Origin: JBBWZH01 sp035544115
GTDB taxonomy: Bacteria > Actinomycetota > Actinomycetes > Mycobacteriales > CADCTP01
Direction of reading: 5' to 3'
Length of the DNA stretch: 64,000 nt
Assembly (NCBI GenBank): GCA_963714145.1
Contig: OY970235.1
Coordinates: 7,254,001-7,318,000 of the forward strand
A program made the position numbers and the translations under genes. The notes below the pieces were generated by a model. The model made no database searches. It was not told the DNA's origin and saw only the letters and a list, made by a program, of their open reading frames with translations. Positions within the stretch are counted from its first letter, which is position 1. Every line of letters begins with the position of its first letter. Shown here piece by piece: positions 27,801-35,576 of the stretch.

Positions 27801-29462
27801 GTGGCTAGCGCGATCTTTGAGCTGTGTGATGAGTACGTCACCCGGGCCGCGGCGGTGGATCCGCTCTGGGGCACCATGCGCGGGGTCGCCGGGACACCGG
27901 CCGGTGGCACCGACTTCGGCCTGGACGGCCAGGCCGCCAAGGCCGACCTGATCCGCGACACGCTGCGCCGGCTCGGCCAGCTCGTACCGTCCACCTCGGA
28001 CGATCAAGCCGCGGCGAGCCATCTGACCGATCGGCTGCACGCCGAGCTGGCCTGGCACGAGAACGACGAGAACCTGCGCACCGTACGGGCGCCGTTCGGG
28101 CCGATCAGCATGATCAGGGACAGCGTCGAGCTGGTGCCGCATCGGGACGCCGAAGGCTGGGCGCAGCTGGCCGAACGGCTGGGTGCGGTGCCCTTCATGC
28201 TCACTACCTGGCGAGCCGGCCTCGCCGTCGGCCTCGACCGGGGCAGGGCCGCCGCCCGCCGGCAGGCGCTGGAGGCGTCGCTGCAGGCGGAGCGGTACGC
28301 CGGGTCAACTGGCTCGGCGCCGACCCATGCCGCGATCGTCGAGTCCTATGGCGACGGTCCACTTCGGACCCGGTTGGCAGCGGCCGCGGATGCGGCCCAC
28401 GCCGCCTATGCCGAGACCGCCGGCTGGCTGCGGGACGAGTACGCGCCCCGGGCCACGAAGGCTGACGGCGTCGGAGCCGAGCGACACGCGCTGTACCGCC
28501 GCCTCATCCTCGGCGCGGACATCGACCCGATCGAGGCGTACGAGTGGGCCTGGGCGGAGCTGCACCGGATCGAGGACGAGATCCGCGCCGAGGTCAGCCG
28601 GATCCAGCCCGGCGCCAGCGTCGAGGAAACGATCGCCACCCTCGACAGCACCGAGGCCGTCGACAGCACCGACGCCTACCGCGGCTGGCTGCAGGAGCGG
28701 CACGACCGCGCGATCGAGCAGCTCAACGGTGTGCATTTCGATATCGCCGCGCCGCTGCGCGCGGTCGAGGTGACGCTGGCGGCCGGCTCGTCCGCCGGTG
28801 CGCCGTACTACACCCCGCCGAACGAGGACTTCAGCCGGTCGGGCAAGACCTGGTGGCCGCTGAACGGCCGCGAGCGGTTCGCGGTCTGGAGCGAGCTGAC
28901 CACGGTCTTCCACGAGGGCGTGCCCGGCCACCACCTGCAGCTCGGGCAGGCGCGCTTGATGGGTGACCGGCTCTCCCGGTACAGCAGGGTCTCCAGCGTT
29001 CCTGGCCATGCCGAGGGCTGGGCGCTGTACGCCGAGCGGCTGGCGGACGAACTCGGCTGGTTCACCGGGCCTGGCGAGCGGCTCGGCATGCTGAAGGCGT
29101 CCGCGCTGCGGGCCGCCCGGGTCGTGATCGACTACGGCCTGCACCTCGACCTGCCGCTGCCGCCGGCCGAGGCGAAGCGACATGGTCCACAGTGGACGTT
29201 CGAGGTGGCGACCGAGGTGCTGCGCGACCGCGGCCGGATCGCCCCGCACCGGCTGCACGCCGAGGTCGTCCGCTACTGCGGCTGGCCGGCCCAGGCCAGC
29301 GCGTACAAGCTCGGCGAGCGCATCTGGCTGGCCGCGCGGGAAGACGCCCGGCGGCGCGCCGGTAGCAGCTTCGACCTCAAGCAGTGGCATACCCACGCGC
29401 TCTCGCTCGGCCCGGTCGGCCTCGGCCGGCTCGCCAACGCCCTCGGCGGTAGCAACGCCTGA
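27801..29462 (+). CDS. DUF885 family putative metallopeptidase
   Basis: 553 residues, family length, no signal peptide. The zinc-site-like motif FHEGVPGHHLQLGQ is near residue 370; the C-terminal APHRLHAEVVRYCGWPAQAS and LGERIWLAAREDARRR blocks are characteristic of DUF885. Members are thought to be soluble metallopeptidases; the substrate is unknown. GTG start after GGCCAGG, 43 bases behind the copper lipoprotein gene. Confidence 0.85.
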   Translation: MASAIFELCDEYVTRAAAVDPLWGTMRGVAGTPAGGTDFGLDGQAAKADLIRDTLRRLGQLVPSTSDDQAAASHLTDRLHAELAWHENDENLRTVRAPFGPISMIRDSVELVPHRDAEGWAQLAERLGAVPFMLTTWRAGLAVGLDRGRAAARRQALEASLQAERYAGSTGSAPTHAAIVESYGDGPLRTRLAAAADAAHAAYAETAGWLRDEYAPRATKADGVGAERHALYRRLILGADIDPIEAYEWAWAELHRIEDEIRAEVSRIQPGASVEETIATLDSTEAVDSTDAYRGWLQERHDRAIEQLNGVHFDIAAPLRAVEVTLAAGSSAGAPYYTPPNEDFSRSGKTWWPLNGRERFAVWSELTTVFHEGVPGHHLQLGQARLMGDRLSRYSRVSSVPGHAEGWALYAERLADELGWFTGPGERLGMLKASALRAARVVIDYGLHLDLPLPPAEAKRHGPQWTFEVATEVLRDRGRIAPHRLHAEVVRYCGWPAQASAYKLGERIWLAAREDARRRAGSSFDLKQWHTHALSLGPVGLGRLANALGGSNA

Positions 29463-29486
29463 CCCGACTCGGCCGGCCGGGGGCGC

Positions 29487-29882
29487 TCAGGCCAGGCCGA
29501 GCACGCGGTCGAGCACCTGCTGGACGGCCGGCGCGGCGCGATCCCGGTCGGCATGGCCGAGCCAGGCCAGCTCGGCGATCTCGGCGGCGGCCCGCGGCTC
29601 GCCCCGGGACGCCCCGGTGAAGCAGGTCATCCGCACCCGGCGCGGCCGATCGAACCCGTGCGCCTCGTCCTCGACCACGAAAGCCGGCTCGGCCCGGTCG
29701 AGCACGACGCCGAGTTCCTCGAACACCTCGCGGGCGACCGCCTCGGCCAGCGTCTCGCCGGGCTCCGGCTTGCCACCGGGCAGGTAGAACCGGTCCCGAC
29801 CACGGGTGCGCACGGCGAGTAGCTGGCCGTCCACGACCCGCACCCAGCCGACTGCGATCAACGGCTCCGACTCCGGCTGCAC
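29487..29882 (-). CDS. NUDIX hydrolase
   Basis: 131 residues. NUDIX box from GGKPEPGETLAEAVAREVF to EELGV (the GX5EX7REUXEEXGU pattern) after FYLPG. Hydrolyses a nucleoside-diphosphate-linked compound; the C-terminal part (EDEAHGFDRPRRVRMTCFTG) resembles housecleaning MutT-type enzymes. I chose GTG 29882 with GAGGA upstream; ATG 29933 is only 6 bases from the divergent VOC start and leaves no room for control signals. Confidence 0.88.
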   Translation of the reverse strand: MQPESEPLIAVGWVRVVDGQLLAVRTRGRDRFYLPGGKPEPGETLAEAVAREVFEELGVVLDRAEPAFVVEDEAHGFDRPRRVRMTCFTGASRGEPRAAAEIAELAWLGHADRDRAAPAVQQVLDRVLGLA

Positions 29883-29939
29883 CCGATCATCCTCGCTCAG
29901 CGCGGCGGAATTGTCAGACCCCGCTGGCAGCATCGGGGC

Positions 29940-30290
29940 ATGATCGGAACCTTGGAGAGCATCATCCTTGACTGCCCCGCCCCGGCCGTGCTGGCCCGGT
30001 TCTACGCCGAACTGCTGGGCCGGCCCATCGTCCGCGAGGATGCCGACTGGGTGACCCTCGACGGTGCCCCTCCGCTGGCGTTCCAGCTCGCGCCTGACCA
30101 TCAGCCACCGAAGTGGCCCGACCCGGCGCACCCACAGCAGTTCCACCTCGACGTGCACGTGGGCGACATCGAGGCCGGCGAGAAGCAGGTGCTGGCGCTC
30201 GGCGCCACCAGGATCGGCCCGGGCGAGGGCAACTTCCGGGTCTACGCCGACCCGGCCGGCCACCCGTTCTGCCTGGTCCACGACGCCTGA
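29940..30290 (+). CDS. VOC (glyoxalase/bleomycin resistance) family protein
   Basis: 116 residues, one VOC unit: LESIILDCPAPAVLARFYAE, WVTLDGAPPLAFQLAP, FHLDVHVGDIEAGEKQVLAL and FRVYADPAGHPFCLVHDA. This CPDPAALARFYA subgroup is common in actinobacteria; substrate and metal use unknown. Divergent from the NUDIX gene and convergent with the alcohol dehydrogenase (8 bp gap). Confidence 0.88.
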   Translation: MIGTLESIILDCPAPAVLARFYAELLGRPIVREDADWVTLDGAPPLAFQLAPDHQPPKWPDPAHPQQFHLDVHVGDIEAGEKQVLALGATRIGPGEGNFRVYADPAGHPFCLVHDA

Positions 30291-30297
30291 CCGCCCG

Positions 30298-31392
30298 TCA
30301 GTCGAACAGCACGATCGATCGGGCGCCCTCACCACGGCCCATCCGCTCGAACGCGTCGGCCGTGCCGGCCAACGTGGTCCGGTGCGTGATCAGCGGATCC
30401 AGGTCGAGCGCGCCGGACAGCACCGCGGCGGCCAACTCCGGCACTTCGCGGTCCGGGTCGGACGAGCCGTACACCGACGAACGCAGCGTGCGGGCCCAGT
30501 GGAAGAGGTCCAGCGCGCCGATGCAGACCAGGTCGTCCTTGCGGCCCATGCCGATGACCGTGACCTGGCCGCCGCGCCGGCTGCTGCGCCAGGCCGCCTG
30601 GATCGTCACCGACCGTCCGACACACTCGAAGGCGTGGTCGACACCACGGCCGCCGGTTCGCGCCCGCACCGCCTTGGGCAACGTTTCGTCCGAGGCCAGG
30701 AACTCGGTGGCGCCGGCGGCGAGCGCGAGCTCCCGCTTCGCCGGCGAGACGTCGGCGGCGAGCACCGGTGCGGCGCCGACCGCCCGGGCCGCGGTGACGG
30801 CGGCCAGCCCCACCCCGCCCAGCCCGATCACCAGCACCGAATCACCAGCCGTGACCCCCGCCGTGTTACGGACCGCGCCCATCCCGGTCAGCACCGCGCA
30901 GCCGAGCAGCGCCGCCGTCTCGAACGGCAGATCGGCCGGCACCGGGATCACCGCCGCCGCCGGCACGACCACCTCCTCGGCCAGCGCGCCGAGGCCGAGC
31001 GTGACGTTCATCGGCGTGCCGTCGGCCGTGGCCCCCCGGACCGCGGCCGGAGTCCCGGACGTCTCACACAGCCAGGGCTCGCCCCGCCGGCAGAACCAGC
31101 ACTTCCGGCAGGCCGGCGACCAGTTCAGCACCACGTGGTCGGCCACCCTGACCCGGTCGACGCCGGGGCCGACCTCGGCCACCACGCCGGCCGCCTCGTG
31201 CCCGAGCACCAGCGGGAACGGCGGCGCCAGCGTCCCGTTCACCATCGACAGGTCGGAGTGGCAGACGCCGGCCGCCTGGATCCGCACCCGCACCTCGCCC
31301 GCACCCGGCGGCGGCAGGTGCACGTCCTCGACCGCCAGCCCTTGATCCACACCGCGGGCGACCAGCGCCTGCACCACGGTCCCGCCCGTCAT
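30298..31392 (-). CDS. zinc-dependent alcohol dehydrogenase (MDR family)
   Basis: About 364 residues. Catalytic zinc ligands in AGVCHSDLSMVNG and VLGHEAAGVV; structural zinc cluster CRKCWFCRRGEPWLC; Rossmann fold GLGGVGLAAVTAARAVGA. Oxidises an alcohol with NAD(P)+. It is preceded on the same strand by a deazaflavin-dependent reductase (31458-31914), and both lie downstream of TetR-type palindromes, so the pair forms an inducible redox operon. ATG 31392. Confidence 0.88.
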   Translation of the reverse strand: MTGGTVVQALVARGVDQGLAVEDVHLPPPGAGEVRVRIQAAGVCHSDLSMVNGTLAPPFPLVLGHEAAGVVAEVGPGVDRVRVADHVVLNWSPACRKCWFCRRGEPWLCETSGTPAAVRGATADGTPMNVTLGLGALAEEVVVPAAAVIPVPADLPFETAALLGCAVLTGMGAVRNTAGVTAGDSVLVIGLGGVGLAAVTAARAVGAAPVLAADVSPAKRELALAAGATEFLASDETLPKAVRARTGGRGVDHAFECVGRSVTIQAAWRSSRRGGQVTVIGMGRKDDLVCIGALDLFHWARTLRSSVYGSSDPDREVPELAAAVLSGALDLDPLITHRTTLAGTADAFERMGRGEGARSIVLFD

Positions 31393-31457
31393 CGCGCGCT
31401 CCGCATGCCCCGCATCATTCCGCTCCGGCGGCCGGTTCGCGCTGCGGCGTGACTGGT

Positions 31458-31914
31458 TCAGCGCTTGCCGATCGCCAACCGGAAGACCGGGTAGCCGCTG
31501 GCGATGGCAAGCAGTCTCCCGGTCCGACGCGTCCGGGCCGACGCCATTGAAGAACCGGCCGACCTCGAACTTCCACCGCTTCAGGTAGGCCCGCAGCAGC
31601 TCCGGCTTCTGCTCGTCAGCGAGCTCGGTCGCGGTGAACGGCTGCACCCGGCGGCCGACCAGCAGCTCGCCGTTGCCGGCCACCCGCAGGTTGCGCACCC
31701 ACTGGACGTGCCCACGAGGCGCGACCAGGTACTTCTCGCCCTGGTAGGTGAGCAGGTTCACCGGATTCGTGCGCCATTCGCCGCTGCTGCGGCCGCGCAC
31801 CCGCAGCACCCGGCTGCCCCAGACGCTGATGCCGAGCTTGGTCAACCCGATGACGGTCGAGTTGAAGATCCGGTCCGCCCGGCCGGGGCGGACGTTGCGG
31901 GGGGGGTCGGTCAT
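31458..31914 (-). pseudogene. deazaflavin-dependent nitroreductase-family protein (C-terminal frameshift)
   Basis: DUF385/Ddn-like protein: FNSTVIGLTKLGISVWGSRV, RVRGRSSGEWRTNPVNLLTY, LVAPRGHVQWVRNLRVAGNG, ELLRAYLKRWKFEVGRFF. The family reduces substrates with cofactor F420. After DASDRE an extra base near 31515 (GAG-A-CTG on the minus strand) breaks the frame; without it the protein would read LLAIASGYPVFRLAIGKR and stop at 31458, the usual family end. As written it reads through into the next gene's frame. Start ATG 31914 follows AGGAG. It may be real decay or a sequence error. Confidence 0.82.
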
Positions 31915-31935
31915 CGCGGGCTCCTGATCCTTATC

Positions 31936-32002
31936 GAGAGCGGCGCTCTCTGTTGCGAGCAGTGCACACCTCTCGGTGGTGTTCTGTCAAGAGCAATGCT
32001 CT
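31936..32002. promoter_or_regulatory. paired TetR-type operators
   Basis: GAGAGCGGCGCTCTC (31936-31950) and AGAGCAATGCTCT (31990-32002) are inverted repeats with the same AGAGC/GCTCT half-sites. They lie in the 130-bp divergent gap between the reductase/ADH genes and the TetR gene. Additional half-sites occur at about 31955 and 32014. They probably control both directions. Confidence 0.65.
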
Positions 32003-32044
32003 CGTCTCTGGCCACTGCTCTCACATTGATGGCACACTCGGCCC

Positions 32045-32761
32045 ATGACAGCGATCCGGACGGCTCGGGACCGGGCCCGCGCCGAGCTCACCCAGGAGAT
32101 CAAGGCGGAGGCGCGCCGCCAGCTCGCCGAACACGGCGCCCACCAACTCTCGCTGCGCGCGGTCGCCAAAGCGCTCGGCATGGTCTCCTCGGCCCTCTAC
32201 CGGTACTTCCCGAGCCGCGACCAGCTGCTCACCGCGCTGATCATCGACGCGTACGACGCGCTCGGCGACGCCGCGGAAGCCGCCGACGCCGGCGTCGACC
32301 GGGCCGACCACCGCGGCCGCTGGCAGGCGGCCTGCCATGCGGTCCGCACCTGGGCCCGCGCCCACCCACACGAGTACGCGCTGATCTACGGCTCGCCGAT
32401 CCCCGGCTACCGGGCGCCGCAGGACACCGTCGCGCCGGCCACTCGGGTCGCCCTCCTGCTGGTCGCGCTGGTCCAGGAGAGCCACGCCGCCGGCACCCTC
32501 ACCACCCCCGCCGCGGACGCGGCACCCCTGCCACCGCAGGTCGCCGAACAGACCCGCCGGCTGGCCGAGACCATCGCCTCGGGGCTGCCACCGCTGGTCC
32601 TCGCCCGCGTGGTCCTGGCCTGGACCCAGCTCTTCGGCCTGATCAGCTTCGAGCTGTTCGGCCAGTTCGTCGGCAGCATGGACCCTGCCGAGCCGTTCGC
32701 CGCATACGCCACCGACCAGCTCGCCGACTACGTCGGCCTCCGCGCCGGTATCCCTGACTGA
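32045..32761 (+). CDS. TetR family transcriptional regulator
   Basis: 238 residues. N-terminal HTH: TQEIKAEARRQLAEHGAHQL, LRAVAKALGMVSSALYRYFP. C-terminal TetR ligand domain of the WHG type (ALIYGSPIPGYRAP, FELFGQFVGS). Divergent from the ADH operon, with shared palindromes between them; likely its repressor and its own. Confidence 0.92.
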   Translation: MTAIRTARDRARAELTQEIKAEARRQLAEHGAHQLSLRAVAKALGMVSSALYRYFPSRDQLLTALIIDAYDALGDAAEAADAGVDRADHRGRWQAACHAVRTWARAHPHEYALIYGSPIPGYRAPQDTVAPATRVALLLVALVQESHAAGTLTTPAADAAPLPPQVAEQTRRLAETIASGLPPLVLARVVLAWTQLFGLISFELFGQFVGSMDPAEPFAAYATDQLADYVGLRAGIPD

Positions 32762-32826
32762 CCCGCCGCCAGACTCTGGTAACCTCGCAAGGCGTCCCGC
32801 ACTGGGGCGATGTGTCATGGCCACCA

Positions 32827-32900
32827 GGCCCCGTAGCGCAGCTGGTTAGCGCGCCGCCCTGTCACGGCGGAGGTCGCGGGTTCGAGTCCCGTCGGGGTCG
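32827..32900 (+). tRNA. tRNA-Asp (GTC)
   Basis: GGCCCCGTAGCGCAGCTGG start, anticodon loop CTGTCAC with GTC, T arm GGGTTCGAGTCCC, acceptor end CGGGGTC plus G. 74 nt. Confidence 0.96.
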
Positions 32901-32923
32901 CGGTATCCACCCGAGTGTCCCCC

Positions 32924-32997
32924 GGGCAGGTAGCTCAGTCGGTACGAGCGTCCGCCTGAAAAGCGGAAGGTCGGCGGTTCGACCCCGCCCCTGCCCA
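32924..32997 (+). tRNA. tRNA-Phe (GAA), host of the integrative element
   Basis: GGGCAGGTAGCTCAGTCGG start, anticodon stem TCCGC/GCGGA around loop CTGAAAA (GAA), T arm GGTTCGACCCC, acceptor end CCTGCCC plus A. The 3' part from the anticodon loop on is duplicated at 44424-44469, marking it as the attachment site. Confidence 0.96.
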
Positions 32998-33000
32998 CAC
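32955..33000 (+). repeat. attL, 46-bp direct repeat in tRNA-Phe
   Basis: Begins CCTGAAAAGCGGAAGG and ends CTGCCCACAC. Identical over 46 bases to 44424-44469. It covers the anticodon loop to just past the tRNA 3' end, a standard tyrosine-integrase core site, so the intact tRNA is kept at this end. Confidence 0.93.
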
Positions 33001-33112
33001 ACCACCTCTGACCAGCGCAGACGTCGATCCAGCGGGTCGCACCGTCGCTGTACCGCGCTGGAACAGAGGTAAACTATGCGAGTGTCGCCCGCTGGCCGGC
33101 AGCCAAAAGATC

Positions 33113-34027
33113 TTGCCGCCGGGCCGTACCAACCGGCCATCAGCAAGCTTCCGGCTGCACCTCGGCGCCGAGGGCAAGTCCCCCAAGACCATCCGGACCT
33201 ACGTTGAGGCCGTGCAGTGGTTCGCGGCGGCACACCTCCGCGCCCAGCAGGACCGCGCCGACTGGACCGACGTCACCGACGAGGACGTCAAAATCTGGAT
33301 GGTCTTCCTGCTCGACCGCTACTCGGACAGCTACGCGAACAACCAGTACCGGGCGCTACAGCAGTTCTTCAAGTGGTGGGCGGACGACGAGGAAGCCCCG
33401 AACCCGATGGCACGGCTCAAGCCACCGGCAGTCGGGGAAAAGGTCGTGCCAGTCTTCACCGAGGACGAGTTGATCCGGCTGTCGAAGACGTGCAGCGGCA
33501 AAACGTTCATCGACCGGCGAGACAAGGCAATCATCGAACTGTTCAAGGCGACCGGCATTCGGCTGTCCGAAATGGCAAGCATCACGTACGACCCGGACCA
33601 CCCGGAGCGCGGTGACCTCAACATGGAAGACCGCGAAGTCCTGATCCACGGCAAGGGCCGCAAGGAACGCCTCGTTAAGTTCACCTACGACGCCGCCCGC
33701 GCGATTGACCGCTACCTACGTGTACGCGGCAAGCATGCCCGCGCGCACAGCCACACCCTCTGGCTCGGCGTGAACAACCGCGCCCCCATGACCGCGAACG
33801 GCATCTATCAGATGATCGCTCGCCGTGGCGCAGACTGCGGCGTGTTCGTCCACCCCCACAAGTTCCGCCACCACTTCTCGCACACTTGGCTAGACAAGGG
33901 TGGCAGTGAGGGTGACCTCATGGAATTGAACGGCTGGTCGTCCCCACAAATGCTCCGCCGCTATGGCGCCAGCGCCCGCAACGTCCGCGCCCGCCGCACC
34001 TACGACCGCATCATGACCGAGAAATAG
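33113..34027 (+). CDS. int: tyrosine site-specific integrase of the tRNA-Phe element
   Basis: 304 residues. N-terminal SAM-like core-binding domain (SFRLHLGAEGKSPKTIRTYV, ANNQYRALQQFFKWWADDEE). Catalytic domain complete: Arg in ATGIRLSEMAS, Lys in HGKGRKERLVK, HKFRHHFSHTWLD (HxxR), NGWSSPQMLRRYG with the Trp-for-His position and the nucleophile Tyr. TTG 33113 is the only usable start I see; no strong ribosome binding site. Located 113 bp past attL and reading away from the tRNA. Confidence 0.9.
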   Translation: MPPGRTNRPSASFRLHLGAEGKSPKTIRTYVEAVQWFAAAHLRAQQDRADWTDVTDEDVKIWMVFLLDRYSDSYANNQYRALQQFFKWWADDEEAPNPMARLKPPAVGEKVVPVFTEDELIRLSKTCSGKTFIDRRDKAIIELFKATGIRLSEMASITYDPDHPERGDLNMEDREVLIHGKGRKERLVKFTYDAARAIDRYLRVRGKHARAHSHTLWLGVNNRAPMTANGIYQMIARRGADCGVFVHPHKFRHHFSHTWLDKGGSEGDLMELNGWSSPQMLRRYGASARNVRARRTYDRIMTEK

Positions 34028-34120
34028 CTATGGACTACTCGGTCGCGACCAGATACCTGGGGGACCAAGAGATCCAGCATCAAGGAGGGGCTTGGCCTTT
34101 GTGCTCAGCCATAGGCCTTC

Positions 34121-34990
34121 CTACCGTGGTGGTTCGTATGGGTCGGTACCAATCGTCCTCGCGAACTCACGCTCCAGATCAAACGCCGCCCTATTCGAGA
34201 TGACGAATCGCGACGCCATGAACACCTGCGCTGAATTCTCACTCTGGACGAGCTCGTCCGTGAACGTTACCGGCGAAATGTGGCAGTCGAATCGGGAAAT
34301 CCTCGCGTTACGCCATACGCCCTCGTCGGGATAGCAGTACATGACTACGTCCGGGGCAAGCGGATACACGACATATGTTCCTTCGGAAAGTATTCCCCTC
34401 TTTAGCCACATCCTGTTGTCTGCCGTGCGGAAGGCTACCGGATTGTCCGAGGTTATGAAGGGTGTGGAGGCGCTACTGCGACCAAACAGCCACGCGCAGT
34501 CTTCCACGCGATCCGCAAATCGCGAGACAAGTCCAGGATCCCACAACATTTCGGTGTGGAGGGCCCGGCGGTCACGTTCAGACTCGACGGCATGGCCGGC
34601 CGACTCGGAGAAGGCTACGAGTATTGATCGAGCATCCTCCGTTCGCAGGAACTGGAGCGCCAAGAATTGGCTAACGAGCCTCCGATTGATATCGGGCACA
34701 GGGATGAGGTCGCCTGACTCCCCTTGTCGGATCCAGTCGAGCCATTGACCGGTGATAGCCGAGACCTCAAATTCGAGATCCGCGAACTGCCTCTCCATAG
34801 TCAACGGGTCGTGGCCCCGTTCGGACAACTCGGGCAAGAGGTAGAAGTTCGACTCAGCTGCCACCGATCTTGGACCGGTGGGAAAGATTCGATCAGTATT
34901 TCGGTCCCACACCCATAGCCGTCCGGCAGAGTCGACGAACCTGCGCAGGTAGAATTGCGGCACATAGTGATGGAGCTTTGGATTACTCAC
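34121..34990 (-). CDS. DUF4238 domain protein, cargo gene
   Basis: 289 residues. N-terminal HHYVPQFYLRRFVDSAGRLW and central TPFITSDNPVAF are the DUF4238 signature. The family is found sporadically in phages, prophages and integrative elements; its biochemical role is not established. Base composition is clearly lower in GC than the flanking genes and codon use is mixed, a sign of recent acquisition. It is convergent with int, close to attL, where cargo often lies. Confidence 0.8.
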   Translation of the reverse strand: MSNPKLHHYVPQFYLRRFVDSAGRLWVWDRNTDRIFPTGPRSVAAESNFYLLPELSERGHDPLTMERQFADLEFEVSAITGQWLDWIRQGESGDLIPVPDINRRLVSQFLALQFLRTEDARSILVAFSESAGHAVESERDRRALHTEMLWDPGLVSRFADRVEDCAWLFGRSSASTPFITSDNPVAFRTADNRMWLKRGILSEGTYVVYPLAPDVVMYCYPDEGVWRNARISRFDCHISPVTFTDELVQSENSAQVFMASRFVISNRAAFDLEREFARTIGTDPYEPPR

Positions 34991-35088
34991 AACTTTCGCC
35001 TCCCATGGGGCAGCAACGAGATTCGGCCCTCAGGTGCGACCATCGTCGCACGTCGAGGTTCCGGGCGGGTTCCTGGCGAGATGCGTAG

Positions 35089-35127
35089 GAAGCCGGTACC
35101 CCAATCATAGATCGGGGTACCGGCTTC
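35089..35127. terminator. 14-bp-stem hairpin ending the transfer operon
   Basis: Perfect 14-bp arms (GAAGCCGGTACCCC at 35089-35102 and its complement at 35114-35127) with an 11-nt AT-rich loop. Lies 3 bases past the stop of the last transfer-operon gene and shields the DUF4238 gene. Confidence 0.75.
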
Positions 35128-35129
35128 GA

Positions 35130-35576
35130 TCATTCTGGCCTGGACCTCCGAGCCTTAGCCGAACGGCGAGCCAGTTGGAGCATGTAGGCACGTTTGGCGT
35201 GTTCGGCTAGTTGGCGGCGTTTGGCGGGTGGGAGTTGGTTGTCGGGGTCGACTTGGCGTTCGAAGCGTTCGAGGAATTTGTCGCGGCCGGGTTGGGTGCG
35301 GGCGCGGCGGTCGGTGGTGCGGGACCAGGAGATGTGGGCGGCTATTCGTTTGTTGATGTCGGGCGTGGTGGCCTCCTTCCTGCCCCGGGCGCCGGCCCGC
35401 CGAGTGGCGGGCCGGGCCGGGTGCTGTTGGTGACGGTGGGTGGTTGTGTGCGCGTCCAGTCCGTCCGTCCGTGTGGCCTCTACGTGTGCAGGCGCGCGAG
35501 AGACGGCGGACGGACTGGACGGCGGACGATTACATTCCGTGGTTGGTGGGGTGGTGGACCGCTCGCCAATGGCCAC
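35130..35576 (-). CDS. AICE-associated small basic protein downstream of the FtsK gene
   Basis: The conserved-looking part is the last 78 residues (PDINKRIAAHISWSRTTDRR, FLERFERQVDPDNQLPPAKR, YMLQLARRSAKARRS), highly basic and helical, a type I associate with genes following FtsK/TraB-like genes in actinobacterial elements. The only canonical start is GTG 35576, giving 70 low-complexity residues first and a 47-base overlap with the FtsK gene. A perfect AAGGAGG lies just before an in-frame ACG at 35366 that would give the conserved part only, so a non-standard or mutated start is possible. Function unknown. Confidence 0.6.
   Translation of the reverse strand: MAIGERSTTPPTTECNRPPSSPSAVSRAPAHVEATRTDGLDAHTTTHRHQQHPARPATRRAGARGRKEATTPDINKRIAAHISWSRTTDRRARTQPGRDKFLERFERQVDPDNQLPPAKRRQLAEHAKRAYMLQLARRSAKARRSRPE

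Noticed and set aside
32332..32761. Riboswitch or T-box upstream of the tRNA pair or other operons
   Set aside because: No conserved cobalamin, TPP, SAM, glycine or T-box motif was found in any leader; the leaders contain only operator-like palindromes.
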